64,000 bases of DNA from Lentzea pudingi (GTDB taxonomy: Bacteria; Actinomycetota; Actinomycetes; Mycobacteriales; Pseudonocardiaceae): NCBI RefSeq assembly GCF_014646255.1, contig NZ_BMNC01000003.1, positions 558,001 through 622,000 of the forward strand, read 5' to 3'. The notes under the pieces are model-generated. The model did not search any database. It was not told where the DNA came from and saw only the letters and a program-made list of their open reading frames with translations. Shown here one piece after another: positions 17,334 to 25,801 of the stretch; position 1 is the first letter of the stretch; every line of letters begins with the position of its first letter. A program made the position numbers and the translations under genes.

Positions 17334-17912
17334 TCATCTCGAGAACACCAGCAACCACGCCACCGCGAACGCCGCCCAGGCCCACAGCACGACGGTCAGC
17401 ACCTCGGCGCCGCGCACGATCCGTTGGGGCAGCGGCAACCTGGGGTGCCACGCCTGCCCGCCGTCCGTGACCAGCTCCCGGACCAGCACCGATCCCGACT
17501 TGTCCGCCCGGCCGTACACCTCGACGCCGGTGCCTTCCAGGGGCAGGCCCTGTGCTGTCGAACCTCTGACGCGGCAAGCGTGTTCCTTGCCGGTCACGTC
17601 CGTGACCCAGAGCGGATGCACGTCGACCCCGCCGGGCTCGGGCGCACAGCGGCGCAGCGCGTACGTCGCCGCCGTGACCACAACGGTGACTAGAACTGCT
17701 TTGGCCAGAAGGGACATCCCGCCGACCGCGGCGCTGACCACAACCTCGGCGACGGTCAGCGCGGCGCATCCCCACGCCGCGACGGCGAAGCTGGTTCTTC
17801 TCACGAAAGGTTCCTGACGGACGGCGCCGATCCGGGTGATGGTGCCGACCGCCACGCGGCCCGGCACGTGCTGATCCGTCAGATCTCCTGCTGCGGGACG
17901 GTCGTCGGTCAT
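17334..17912 (-). CDS. Membrane protein of unknown function, 192 aa
   Basis: ATG at 17912 with GAGGAG six bases upstream. About 40 polar residues are followed by two hydrophobic helices (about 45-90), a 70-residue beta-rich soluble loop (including LWVTDVTGKEHACRVRG), and a final C-terminal helix (about 168-190). The loop composition recalls small OB- or NfeD-like domains but I cannot assign it. It diverges from the single-pass protein at 17999. Confidence 0.65.
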   Translation of the reverse strand: MTDDRPAAGDLTDQHVPGRVAVGTITRIGAVRQEPFVRRTSFAVAAWGCAALTVAEVVVSAAVGGMSLLAKAVLVTVVVTAATYALRRCAPEPGGVDVHPLWVTDVTGKEHACRVRGSTAQGLPLEGTGVEVYGRADKSGSVLVRELVTDGGQAWHPRLPLPQRIVRGAEVLTVVLWAWAAFAVAWLLVFSR

Positions 17913-17931
17913 CGTGCTCTCCTCGTCATGC

Positions 17932-17967
17932 GAGAAACATCGCACGATGCGGTGGCGATTGTTTCTC
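17932..17967. promoter_or_regulatory. Inverted repeat in divergent promoter region
   Basis: GAGAAACATCGC (17932-17943) and GCGATTGTTTCTC (17955-17967) are complementary apart from one extra base. They lie inside the 86-bp gap between the divergent genes at 17912 and 17999, where a shared operator would be expected. Confidence 0.45.
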
Positions 17968-17998
17968 TTGGAAGTGGTCTCGGGAAGGACGGACCGGC

Positions 17999-18844
17999 AT
18001 GGAAGACGCCGCGAACACCGATGTGACAAGGGAGAACGCGGGTCAGTCGCGAGCTCCGCTGTGGGGCCCGGCCCCGGTGCGGGGCACGCCGCCGCCACCG
18101 GTGCCGCCGCCTGCTCCGGTCTACGAGGACCCGCCCACGTGGGGCGCGACCGAGTACGCCGCACCACCTGCGGCGAAGAAGTCCATTGAGGGCAAGGCGG
18201 TCATCGCGGCCGTGGTCGTGTCCTTCGTGGCCGTCACCGCCGTCGTGGTCGTCAGTTTCATGCGTGGTGACGAGGAATCCCCGAGTGGACAGGATGTGGG
18301 CGCCGCACCAGTCCCGGTGACATCGAATAGGTTCGCGCCCGTCAGCACCACACCGCCGCCGGCGAGGTACACGACCACTCGACCGTCCACGTCGATGTCC
18401 AGTTCCGTGTCCACTCCCGCCGGATACCGCGCGGTGACCGGTCCGAACGGAGTCTTCGTCTCGATCCCGCAGACCTGGACGGTCGCGCCGGGCAGCCAGC
18501 CGACCAACCACCAGGCGGAGGATCCGGCCACGCCGGGTGCCGTCATCCGCTACGGCGCCAGCGGCTCCGAGGCCCGGCCGCTCTACGACGCGGTCGCCGC
18601 GAACGAGGCCGGCGTGAAGACCGGCTATCAGCAGATCAAGCTTGCCACCGTGCCCTCCGGCGTGGAAGTGGTGGAGTGGGAGTTCCTGTACACGGCGGAG
18701 GGCGTGCAACGGCACGCGTTCGCGCGCTACTGGCGGCGGGCCGGCCTGGACTACATCGTGTACGGCGCCTCGAACGCCGCCGACTGGACCCAGATGCGCC
18801 AGGTCGTCGACGTCATGGTGCGCACGGCGGGTCCCGCCGCCTGA
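17999..18844 (+). CDS. Single-pass membrane protein with Pro-rich cytoplasmic and extracellular sensor-like domains
   Basis: A 281-aa protein. A Pro-rich N-terminal 60 residues is followed by KKSIEGK and one hydrophobic helix (about 66-88). A Ser/Thr/Pro-rich linker (about 105-140) leads to a C-terminal alpha/beta domain with FVSIPQTW and YIVYGASN, as in small secreted actinobacterial domains near kinases. The ATG at 17999 follows GAAGGACGG. This topology (cytosolic tail, one TM, outer domain) is common in actinobacterial kinase-associated or cell-wall proteins. Function unknown. Confidence 0.72.
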   Translation: MEDAANTDVTRENAGQSRAPLWGPAPVRGTPPPPVPPPAPVYEDPPTWGATEYAAPPAAKKSIEGKAVIAAVVVSFVAVTAVVVVSFMRGDEESPSGQDVGAAPVPVTSNRFAPVSTTPPPARYTTTRPSTSMSSSVSTPAGYRAVTGPNGVFVSIPQTWTVAPGSQPTNHQAEDPATPGAVIRYGASGSEARPLYDAVAANEAGVKTGYQQIKLATVPSGVEVVEWEFLYTAEGVQRHAFARYWRRAGLDYIVYGASNAADWTQMRQVVDVMVRTAGPAA

Positions 18845-18864
18845 CCGGCCGATGTGGACGGTGC

Positions 18865-20128
18865 TCATCGGCCCAGCGGCGTGAACCCGGCCCAGCACTC
18901 GACCTGCTCCTCGCTGAACTCCGCCGCCGGCGGCATCGCCCTGAGCGTGTCGGGCATGTCGTCCGGCAGCACGCGACCGGGGTCGAGCATCCACAACTGG
19001 GCCTGGCGCAACGCTTCCGCCGCCGGCAACCCGTCGTCGAGGTGGCGGTAGAACATGTACATCAGATGCGCGGTGGCACGCCCGGACGGCACCCACCACA
19101 ACGAACCGATGACGGTGCGCGCGCCGATCGCGAGGAACGTGGTCGCGAGGCTGAGCGCCTCGTCGTAGTCGACCCCGGACACGTTCGTCGTGCAGCAGGC
19201 AAGATTGACCAGCCCGAGCGACAGCAGGTCGACCGGGCTGATCTCCAGCAGGGCGCTGGCGGGCAGCGGCCCCGAGGCCAGGTTCACCTGGGACCGCAAC
19301 GGTTCCCGCATGTCCGCTACCGCGTGGCTGGCGAGGTGCTCGACACCTTCCTGTTGGAGCACGGTCCACATCGCGGCGCGAGCAGGTCGAGCCCGCAGAC
19401 CCGAGATCGTGCACGGTCTCCGGGGGCGTCGCGCCGCCGCAACAGCTTGGCCAGGTTGAGCGTCGCGGTCCGGCTTTCGTGCGCGTGCCGAATGGGCGCG
19501 GTGCCGAGGATGGTCGGTAGCCCTCCGACAGAAGCGTGGGGGCCAACCACGACCACCTGTCCACCGGTTGCTGTCGCTCGACGTGCCGCTCGAACCAGTG
19601 CAGCGCTTCGAGGAAGTGGTCCGGGTCCTCGGTCTCCTCGGCCCGCCGGTACAAGGCGAAGCCGTACGTGTCCCACTCGTCGGGGAACTCCTCCGCGCAG
19701 GCGGCGTAGTGGCGGATGGCGCGCTCGTTCGCCGCGCTGTCGTCAGAGGCGTGCCCCGTCTCGATGAGGTGCACGGCCAAGCGGTGCAGCCCGGGATCGT
19801 CTTCGCCGGGCAGCTGGACGACTTCCTCGACGGCCGCGATCGCGAGCTCGTACGGCACGCGCTCTGGGGCACGCCAGTGCTGTCGCATGCTCAGCTCGGC
19901 GAACTCGACGAAGTGGTCGACGCGGAGCAGGAATTCCCGGGGTAGCTGGAAAATCGTTTCCGCGAAGAGCCTCACGCTCTTGTGCAGGTCGGCGTCGTCG
20001 TCGGATTCTGTTGCGCTACAACGCAAACCCAGCGCGGCTGTCAGAGTTGACCGCTCAAGTCCTGAAGGTTGAAAGTCAGGGACCTCACAAGCGTGGAAAG
20101 GAGCGGTGAATCGAATGTTGAATTCCAT
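18865..20128 (-). pseudogene. Frameshifted CHAT-domain protease remnant
   Basis: Three reading frames together give one CHAT-type protein. From the ATG at 20128 an N-terminal helical/TPR part runs to about 19510 (YELAIAAVEEVVQL, then YGFALYRRAEE). A second frame continues near 19500-19420 (LPTILGTAPIRHAHESRTATLNLAKLL). The C-terminal CHAT part in a third frame (about 19370-18865) holds the catalytic His (HLASHA) and Cys (LACCTTN), then GARTVIGSLW. The joined length is too short for a full CHAT domain, so sequence is probably deleted as well as shifted. It lies beyond the terminator of the caspase/CHAT operon. Sequencing error cannot be excluded. Confidence 0.65.
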
Positions 20129-20208
20129 GAACGATGGGCTGCGCAGTAGTCAGGTCCACGAGTTCCTGAGCCTCGCAGCAGGGCCGTTCTGTGCACAAGA
20201 AAGTGATG

Positions 20209-20240
20209 CGTGGGCCGCATCGCGTGCGACGCGGCCCACG
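20209..20240 (-). terminator. Hairpin terminator of caspase/CHAT operon
   Basis: Perfect 10-bp arms CGTGGGCCGC (20209-20218) and GCGGCCCACG (20231-20240) with a 12-nt loop that is itself partly self-complementary. It begins three bases after the stop of the 94-aa gene on the minus strand and is followed by a T-richer stretch (ATCACTTTCTTG). It probably ends the operon that begins at 31019. Confidence 0.75.
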
Positions 20241-20243
20241 GCT

Positions 20244-20528
20244 TCAGTTCGGCAGTTCGGACTGCCGCGGCTGGCCGGCGCCGCTGCCGACACGTCCGGA
20301 GATCTCGGTGGGGCGCGGGCCGTTGCCGTTGTCGACGACGACGCTCGTGACGAGCCTGCCGTTGAAGAACACGGTGGCGGCGCCGTCCTCGTCGAACAGC
20401 GAGAGCCTGGCGACGGTGCCGTTGGCCATGGCGCCCTCGATCTCGGCGATCACCTTGGCGACGTCGGCGGGTGCGATCTGCCAGGACATGCCGTCGAGGG
20501 TGACGCGGTGGTTCGTGCTGTCGGTCAT
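20244..20528 (-). CDS. Small protein co-transcribed with the caspase-like gene, 94 aa
   Basis: ATG at 20528, AAGGAC six bases upstream, ten bases after the caspase gene stop. The first 30 residues contain a short Trp/helix element (MSWQIAPADVAKVIAEIEG). The middle is beta-rich (ARLSLFDEDGAATVFFNGR, then SVVVDNG) and the tail is polar. Small partner proteins are described in CHAT/caspase-TPR conflict operons of actinobacteria, and this may be one, but I cannot prove the family. It could bind or inhibit the protease. Confidence 0.65.
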   Translation of the reverse strand: MTDSTNHRVTLDGMSWQIAPADVAKVIAEIEGAMANGTVARLSLFDEDGAATVFFNGRLVTSVVVDNGNGPRPTEISGRVGSGAGQPRQSELPN

Positions 20529-20538
20529 GGTGGTGTCC

Positions 20539-22920
20539 TTATGTGGTGGGTGAAAGGGTTTGCCAACCGACTTCTGACGGACCGCTGACGTTGCAGCGGA
20601 AGGAGAAGTCCTCGGCGCGGACGTCGAACGACTGCCGCTGGCGAGGCCGCGCCGGTGTGAGCAGCGAGTTGCGGTAGACAGCCCTGGCCCCGCCCAGGGC
20701 GTGGTCGAGTGCGCGGTGGACGGAGTCGACGGACACCTCTTCGCGCTTCGGCAGCAGGGCGAAGAGATCGGGGTGCCGGCCGTTCTCCCGTGAGATCCAC
20801 ACAGCGATGTCGAGGTGGCCGTGTGCGTCGCCGCGGAACAGATCGGAGTCGTTCAGTGCCAGCCGTTCACCGTCGCTGACGTCGCTGAAGCGTTCGGTGT
20901 GCGCGGTGTACCGCGGCCGGCCTTGGGCGTCCTCCGTGAGCACCAGGGCGTCGAGGCGGATGTCCGAGCCCCGTGCGGCGCGGTTGTGGTGCACGACCAG
21001 GTCCGACAGTTGAAGCGCGACCTCCTCTCGGCCTGCACGAGGTCTGGCGGGCGGCCGGTCGTCCACCTCGAACACCGCGTGCTCGCCGGGCGGCGCGGGC
21101 CGCGGGTCGAGATCGAAGGTGATGGTGCGCACGGCGAACTTCACCGCCTTGCCGCGCACCGGCGTGGTCTCCCTGCCGTCCTTGGCGCCGATCATGCTCA
21201 GGTGGCGTTCGAGCCGGGAGACGGTCCGCTCCCTGTTCTTGGGGATGCCGGGTTGTTCGAGGAGCCTCGTGTCGGTGGGCTCGCTGGTCACGAGGACGAC
21301 GATCGCCTCGTCGCGCGGTCTGGTGGCCGGTACGGACTCCGGCCACCAGACCTCCATGCCGGGCAGCGCTTTCGTGTGGTCATCGGTGCCGAACACGTAC
21401 GAGACGCCGCGATCGAGCCGCAGCCCGCTCGGACTCGAAGGGTAGAGCGACGCGACCTGACCCGACACGCCTACGTTCAGCAACGACACGTACACCGTGG
21501 ACTCGCCGCGGTTGCGCACCTCGACGGACACTGACTGTCCGGAGTGGACTGTCCCGCCGGAGAGCGGGAGATCGGTGGTGGTGCCGTCGCTCACCCGGCA
21601 GAACCGGATCTCGACCGGATCGCCGAGGGCCAGTCCGACGGGTTCGGTGAGTGACCTCAGCGCCCGGGCTCTGGCGAAGCGGGTCAGGTCCGCCACGACG
21701 CTCGAGACCGAGGTTCGCGGTTCGTGCAACGGACCGGCCGCGTCGTGGATCGTGTACCCGCTCTCGTCCGCCACCAGCCGCACGTGCGCCGCGTTCCCCG
21801 TGGCCGAGCAGAGAACTGGGGCCTTGTCGATCGCCTCGGTGAGTTCCGGGTGGTCGGTGTGCACGAGCAAGGGCGGCAGGGCCGTGTGGATCAGGTGGGC
21901 GCGTGCCCCCAGCGGCACAGGTACGCCGAGCACGCCGTAGGCGGCCTGTGCGTCGACGCGGTCAGCGCGCACCTCGCCGATCTTGCGGGTCTCGTCCGGT
22001 TCTGGCGAGTCGTCCGGCATGATGACGAACCGATCTCCCGGTCGCGCGCCGAGGAGAGCGGCTCCCGCGATGCGAACCCCGCCGCGAACCTCGGTGATCG
22101 GCAGTGCGCCCAGGGGGTCGATCTCGCGTGTGCCGAACAGGATCCGGTGCGCGGGCCCTTCAATCTCCGGACGCTGTCCCGCCCACATCTGGTTGACGCG
22201 GTGCCGCAGCCTGTCCGTGAGCGTCGCCCACGACGCGGTCAGGCCGCTGTCGTGCAGTTCGTCGAGCGTGCGGGTCAGCGCGTCGGTCAGGAACCCCATC
22301 GGCACGCCGTCGACGTTGACGCCCTCGCACGCGCTCTCCTCGGGCGCGCACGCGACGATCCGGACGGCGTAAGGGTTTCCCCGCGGGTGCCGGAGGTCGG
22401 CCGCCAGCCCTTCCCGGCGCAGGGTCTCGACGTGCGAGCGGATGACGTGGTCGGGAACGGGACGAGGGTAGGAGCGCACCAGGCCGGGCGCGCGGGACAT
22501 GTGCCCGGAGTGGCAGCAGTCGAGCACCACCGTGACGTTGTCCGTGCGTTCGGTCAACCTCGCCAGCAGCACGGACAGTTCGAGTGCCGTGATGCCGCGG
22601 AAGTCGTCCTCGGTCGTCTCCTCGAAGTCCGTGGGGACGATGAACTGGAGCGTGCCGGGGCCCGGCGTGCCGTGGCCGAGACCGGGGTCGTGCGCGTAGC
22701 CACCGTGCCCGCTGTAGTAGACGACCAGGGCGTCGCCGTCGCGGGCCTTGCCGATGAACCGCTCGTACTCGTCGAGAATTCCCGCCCTGCTCGCGTTCTC
22801 CCCTTCGCAACGGGTGGACGTGAAGTCCCACCTGGCCAACGCCGCCGCCATGGATCTGAGGTCGTTGCCGACACCGTTGAGGCCGACTTGCGAGCCGATG
22901 AGCAGTGCTTTGCGCCCCAT
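20539..22920 (-). CDS. Caspase-like (C14) protease with C-terminal DUF4384-like domain
   Basis: A 793-aa protein starting with the caspase fold (KALLIGSQVGL). The catalytic His is H72 (YYSGHGGY) and the catalytic Cys is C136 (LDCCHSGH), so the dyad is intact. The caspase domain ends near residue 260. About residues 430-600 include a beta-rich DUF4384-like module (VEVRNRGESTVYVSLLNVG), and the C-terminal 200 residues are an unknown alpha/beta region. The ATG at 22920 has GGAGG five bases ahead. No signal peptide, so it acts in the cytosol. Encoded just after the LAL3 regulator; a regulated suicide or processing protease is the likely role. Confidence 0.87.
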   Translation of the reverse strand: MGRKALLIGSQVGLNGVGNDLRSMAAALARWDFTSTRCEGENASRAGILDEYERFIGKARDGDALVVYYSGHGGYAHDPGLGHGTPGPGTLQFIVPTDFEETTEDDFRGITALELSVLLARLTERTDNVTVVLDCCHSGHMSRAPGLVRSYPRPVPDHVIRSHVETLRREGLAADLRHPRGNPYAVRIVACAPEESACEGVNVDGVPMGFLTDALTRTLDELHDSGLTASWATLTDRLRHRVNQMWAGQRPEIEGPAHRILFGTREIDPLGALPITEVRGGVRIAGAALLGARPGDRFVIMPDDSPEPDETRKIGEVRADRVDAQAAYGVLGVPVPLGARAHLIHTALPPLLVHTDHPELTEAIDKAPVLCSATGNAAHVRLVADESGYTIHDAAGPLHEPRTSVSSVVADLTRFARARALRSLTEPVGLALGDPVEIRFCRVSDGTTTDLPLSGGTVHSGQSVSVEVRNRGESTVYVSLLNVGVSGQVASLYPSSPSGLRLDRGVSYVFGTDDHTKALPGMEVWWPESVPATRPRDEAIVVLVTSEPTDTRLLEQPGIPKNRERTVSRLERHLSMIGAKDGRETTPVRGKAVKFAVRTITFDLDPRPAPPGEHAVFEVDDRPPARPRAGREEVALQLSDLVVHHNRAARGSDIRLDALVLTEDAQGRPRYTAHTERFSDVSDGERLALNDSDLFRGDAHGHLDIAVWISRENGRHPDLFALLPKREEVSVDSVHRALDHALGGARAVYRNSLLTPARPRQRQSFDVRAEDFSFRCNVSGPSEVGWQTLSPTT

Positions 22921-22945
22921 GAGGTCCTCCAGAGAAGTGCGCGGG

Positions 22946-25801
22946 TCAGTCGAGAAGCCCGGCATCGCGAACTGCGCGCAACGCCTGCGTCTTGTTGTCG
23001 ACGCCGAGCTTTCGGTACACATTGGACAGATGGGTGCCGACGGTTTCCTTGGTGACGTGCAGGCGGGAACCCATCTGCCGGTTCGTCAGTCCGCTGTCCA
23101 GCAGCCGCACGATCTCGAGTTCGCGAGGAGTGAGCCCGAACGGGTTGCGGGACGACTGGGTCTCGCGGGGCACCAGGTGGTGTGCGCGGCGGATCGACCT
23201 GATCGTGTCCGCGAGCGGCCCGGCACCCAGGCGTTCGGCGATCGCGGCGGCCTCGATGCCGGCGGCCACCGCGCGATCACGCTCACCCGCCCGTGCCGCC
23301 GCGTCTGCGCACCGGGCGAGCGCGTAGGCCATCGGATAGGGCCGGCCCAGCTCCCGCCACGCCTCGGTGATCGAGTGCCAGGTGGCCGCCGTGTCGGTAC
23401 CCGCGGCCCTCTCGGCCTCGGCAACGCACAAGGCCGCCAGCACTGCCACCTCGGCGTCGTCCTCCACCACACCGGTTCGGGGGAGCAGGTCGGCGGCATC
23501 GAGCGAGGCGTCGGCGGCAACCCTGAGGCCGAACGCGCAGAGCTGCAGCCGGAGCAGGTACTCCTCGGTGCCGGCCACGGCCTCGATGCCGTGTCGCACG
23601 GTCGCGAGTGCCGCTGCGGGATCACCCCGGAGTGCCGCCAGTTCGGCCAGGCACCGGTAGAGCGGGCTGAGGAACTTCGGTTGTGCGCTGGGGTGGTTGC
23701 GCACGCTCTCCAGCAGCCGCTCGGCCTCGTCCACCCTGCCGGTGGCGAGGTCCATCTCCGCCTTGGTGAGGCGCTGGAAGGTGGTCTCCCGCTTGGGGTA
23801 GTACCGCAGCACCTCGGCGATGAGGCGGCCGGCCTCGTCCCACTCGCCTACGAGGAACAACATCGCGCAGGCGTTGTTGGCGAGCAGCCCCGCCTGGCGG
23901 GAGCCCATCAGGCCGAGTTGCCTGCTGCGCTCCAGTGCTTGCCGGAACACCTCGACGGCTTCGGCGTCCTGCCCGGCGCGTTCCAGGCAGACGCCGAGGT
24001 TCCCGGCGGCGCGCAGCAGGTCTTCGAGGTGGTCCGTCTCCTCGGCGATCCGGTACGCGTCGCGCAGGGCGGCGATCCCCATCGCGTGGTCTCCGCGCAG
24101 AGTGAGGGCGAGGCCGGAGCTGTTCTTCGCCCTGCCGACCTCGGCGCGGGCACCGACCTGCTCCGCCTCCTCCTGCGCCTTGTCCGCCAGATCGAGCGCA
24201 TCGGTGTACTTGCCGCGCTTGGCCTCCACGGTCGCGAGAGCCGAACGCACCCGTGAACGGAGCGCGCTCGGCGGCTGGCCCTCCAGCAGTTCGTGCGCAC
24301 GGCGGTAAGACCGCACGCTCTCGGCGTCGAACCCGGCTTCCCACCGATAGCTGCCCAGCCGCTCGTGCAGTTCGCCGAGCAGTTGCGGGTCCACCGCGGA
24401 AGCGGTCGCGACGGCCACAGCCTCATCGGCCCAGTCGACTGCCTGCTTCAAGTGGCCGGCCCACCGGGCGGAGTCGGCGGCGACCTTGAGCACCTGCACG
24501 TGACCGAACCCGGCGGGGGCCCCGTCGGGGTGCCGTGTCCACAGGTCGAGCGCGCGCCGGTACTGGACCTCCGCGTCCTGGAACGCCCGCACGCGGGCGG
24601 CCAGGTCACCGGCGCCGATGGCGGCCCGCAGCGCTTCTGGCACGCGATCTGCGGCCGACCAGTGGTAGGCGAGCTCGGGGAGGACGTGCGGGTCACGGTC
24701 CACCTCTTCGGCCAACACCTCGGCGAGTGCGGCGTGCAGCCGCTTGCGTTCCCGCGCGCGCACCGTGCCGTAGGCGGTCTCGCGCAGCAGCGCGTGTCGG
24801 AACCGGTAGGAGTCGCCGACCACCTCGGTCAGCACCTGCCTGTCGACGCACTCGGTGAGCGCCGCGTCTAGGGCCGACTCCGCGACCCCGGCGACCTGGA
24901 CCAGCAGGGTGTCGCCGACCTGGCGGCCGGCGACCGCGGCCACGCGCACCACGCTCGTGGCGTCCGGGCCCAGCTGGGCGAGCTGTGCGTGCATCAGGTC
25001 GGTGAGAGACTCCGGGACGTGCAGGTCCGGCCGGGCCGGATCGTCGGCGGCCACCAGTTGCTCGGTGAAGTACGGATTGCCCTCGGACAGTTCGAAGTAC
25101 CGGTCTGCCCGCTCCGGGCTCACCTCGCCGTCCGTCAACTCGGCCACGAACGCCCGCAGTTCGCCCTTCGTGAAGGGTGCCAGCGCCACGCGGTGCGTGT
25201 GCCGGGTGAAGTCGGGCTGGGCGAGCCGGACGCGCAGCGGGTGGCCGAGCCGCAGGCCGGAGCGGTAGCCGCAGACCAGCATCATCCGCTGATCGGATGC
25301 CGTGAGCGCGAGGTAGGCGATGAGGTCGAGCGTCGCGGTGTCGGCCCAGTGCACGTCCTCGAACACCACGACGAGAGGTGCCAGCGTGCCGATGTGGTCG
25401 AACATCCGCGACACCGCGAGGAAGACGTGATGCTGCGCTCCCAGCCCGGAGGCGACCTGGACCGGGCCCTCCCCGACACCGGCGATCAACGAGGCCAGCT
25501 CGTCCCAAACCGGCCCGCACAGCCGTCGCGTCTCCTGCTCGCCGTGCTGGCGCACCAGTAACCGCAGCGCCTGCACCAGTGGTCCGTACGGGACCGCGCC
25601 GCCCTGCAGTTCGAGGCAGCCTCCCGCGAGCACCACGGCACCGGTGGCGCGCGCCCGGTCCGCGAACTCGGCGATGAGCCGGGTCTTGCCGACACCGGCC
25701 TCCCCGTTGACCATCACGACCACGGGCGTGCCAGCGACGGCGTCGTCGAGCAGCCGGGTGAGCCGCGCGACTTCCTCGTCGCGGCCGATCAGCCTGGTCA
25801 T
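22946..25801 (-). CDS. LAL-type LuxR regulator / STAND ATPase in the caspase operon (LAL3)
   Basis: A 951-aa protein. N-terminal NTPase with Walker A near residue 35 (GEAGVGKT) and Walker B near 150 (VVFEDVHWAD), a winged-helix/helical linker, TPR-like repeats (about 400-860), and a C-terminal LuxR HTH (LTPRELEIVRLLDSG, then TKETVGTHLSNVYRKLGV). The true start is the ATG at 25801, which overlaps the upstream stop (ATGA); a longer in-frame extension to 26335 lies inside the upstream gene and is rejected. Being in the same operon as a caspase and a CHAT protease, it may sense a threat and turn on these genes or bind them directly. Confidence 0.86.
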   Translation of the reverse strand: MTRLIGRDEEVARLTRLLDDAVAGTPVVVMVNGEAGVGKTRLIAEFADRARATGAVVLAGGCLELQGGAVPYGPLVQALRLLVRQHGEQETRRLCGPVWDELASLIAGVGEGPVQVASGLGAQHHVFLAVSRMFDHIGTLAPLVVVFEDVHWADTATLDLIAYLALTASDQRMMLVCGYRSGLRLGHPLRVRLAQPDFTRHTHRVALAPFTKGELRAFVAELTDGEVSPERADRYFELSEGNPYFTEQLVAADDPARPDLHVPESLTDLMHAQLAQLGPDATSVVRVAAVAGRQVGDTLLVQVAGVAESALDAALTECVDRQVLTEVVGDSYRFRHALLRETAYGTVRARERKRLHAALAEVLAEEVDRDPHVLPELAYHWSAADRVPEALRAAIGAGDLAARVRAFQDAEVQYRRALDLWTRHPDGAPAGFGHVQVLKVAADSARWAGHLKQAVDWADEAVAVATASAVDPQLLGELHERLGSYRWEAGFDAESVRSYRRAHELLEGQPPSALRSRVRSALATVEAKRGKYTDALDLADKAQEEAEQVGARAEVGRAKNSSGLALTLRGDHAMGIAALRDAYRIAEETDHLEDLLRAAGNLGVCLERAGQDAEAVEVFRQALERSRQLGLMGSRQAGLLANNACAMLFLVGEWDEAGRLIAEVLRYYPKRETTFQRLTKAEMDLATGRVDEAERLLESVRNHPSAQPKFLSPLYRCLAELAALRGDPAAALATVRHGIEAVAGTEEYLLRLQLCAFGLRVAADASLDAADLLPRTGVVEDDAEVAVLAALCVAEAERAAGTDTAATWHSITEAWRELGRPYPMAYALARCADAAARAGERDRAVAAGIEAAAIAERLGAGPLADTIRSIRRAHHLVPRETQSSRNPFGLTPRELEIVRLLDSGLTNRQMGSRLHVTKETVGTHLSNVYRKLGVDNKTQALRAVRDAGLLD

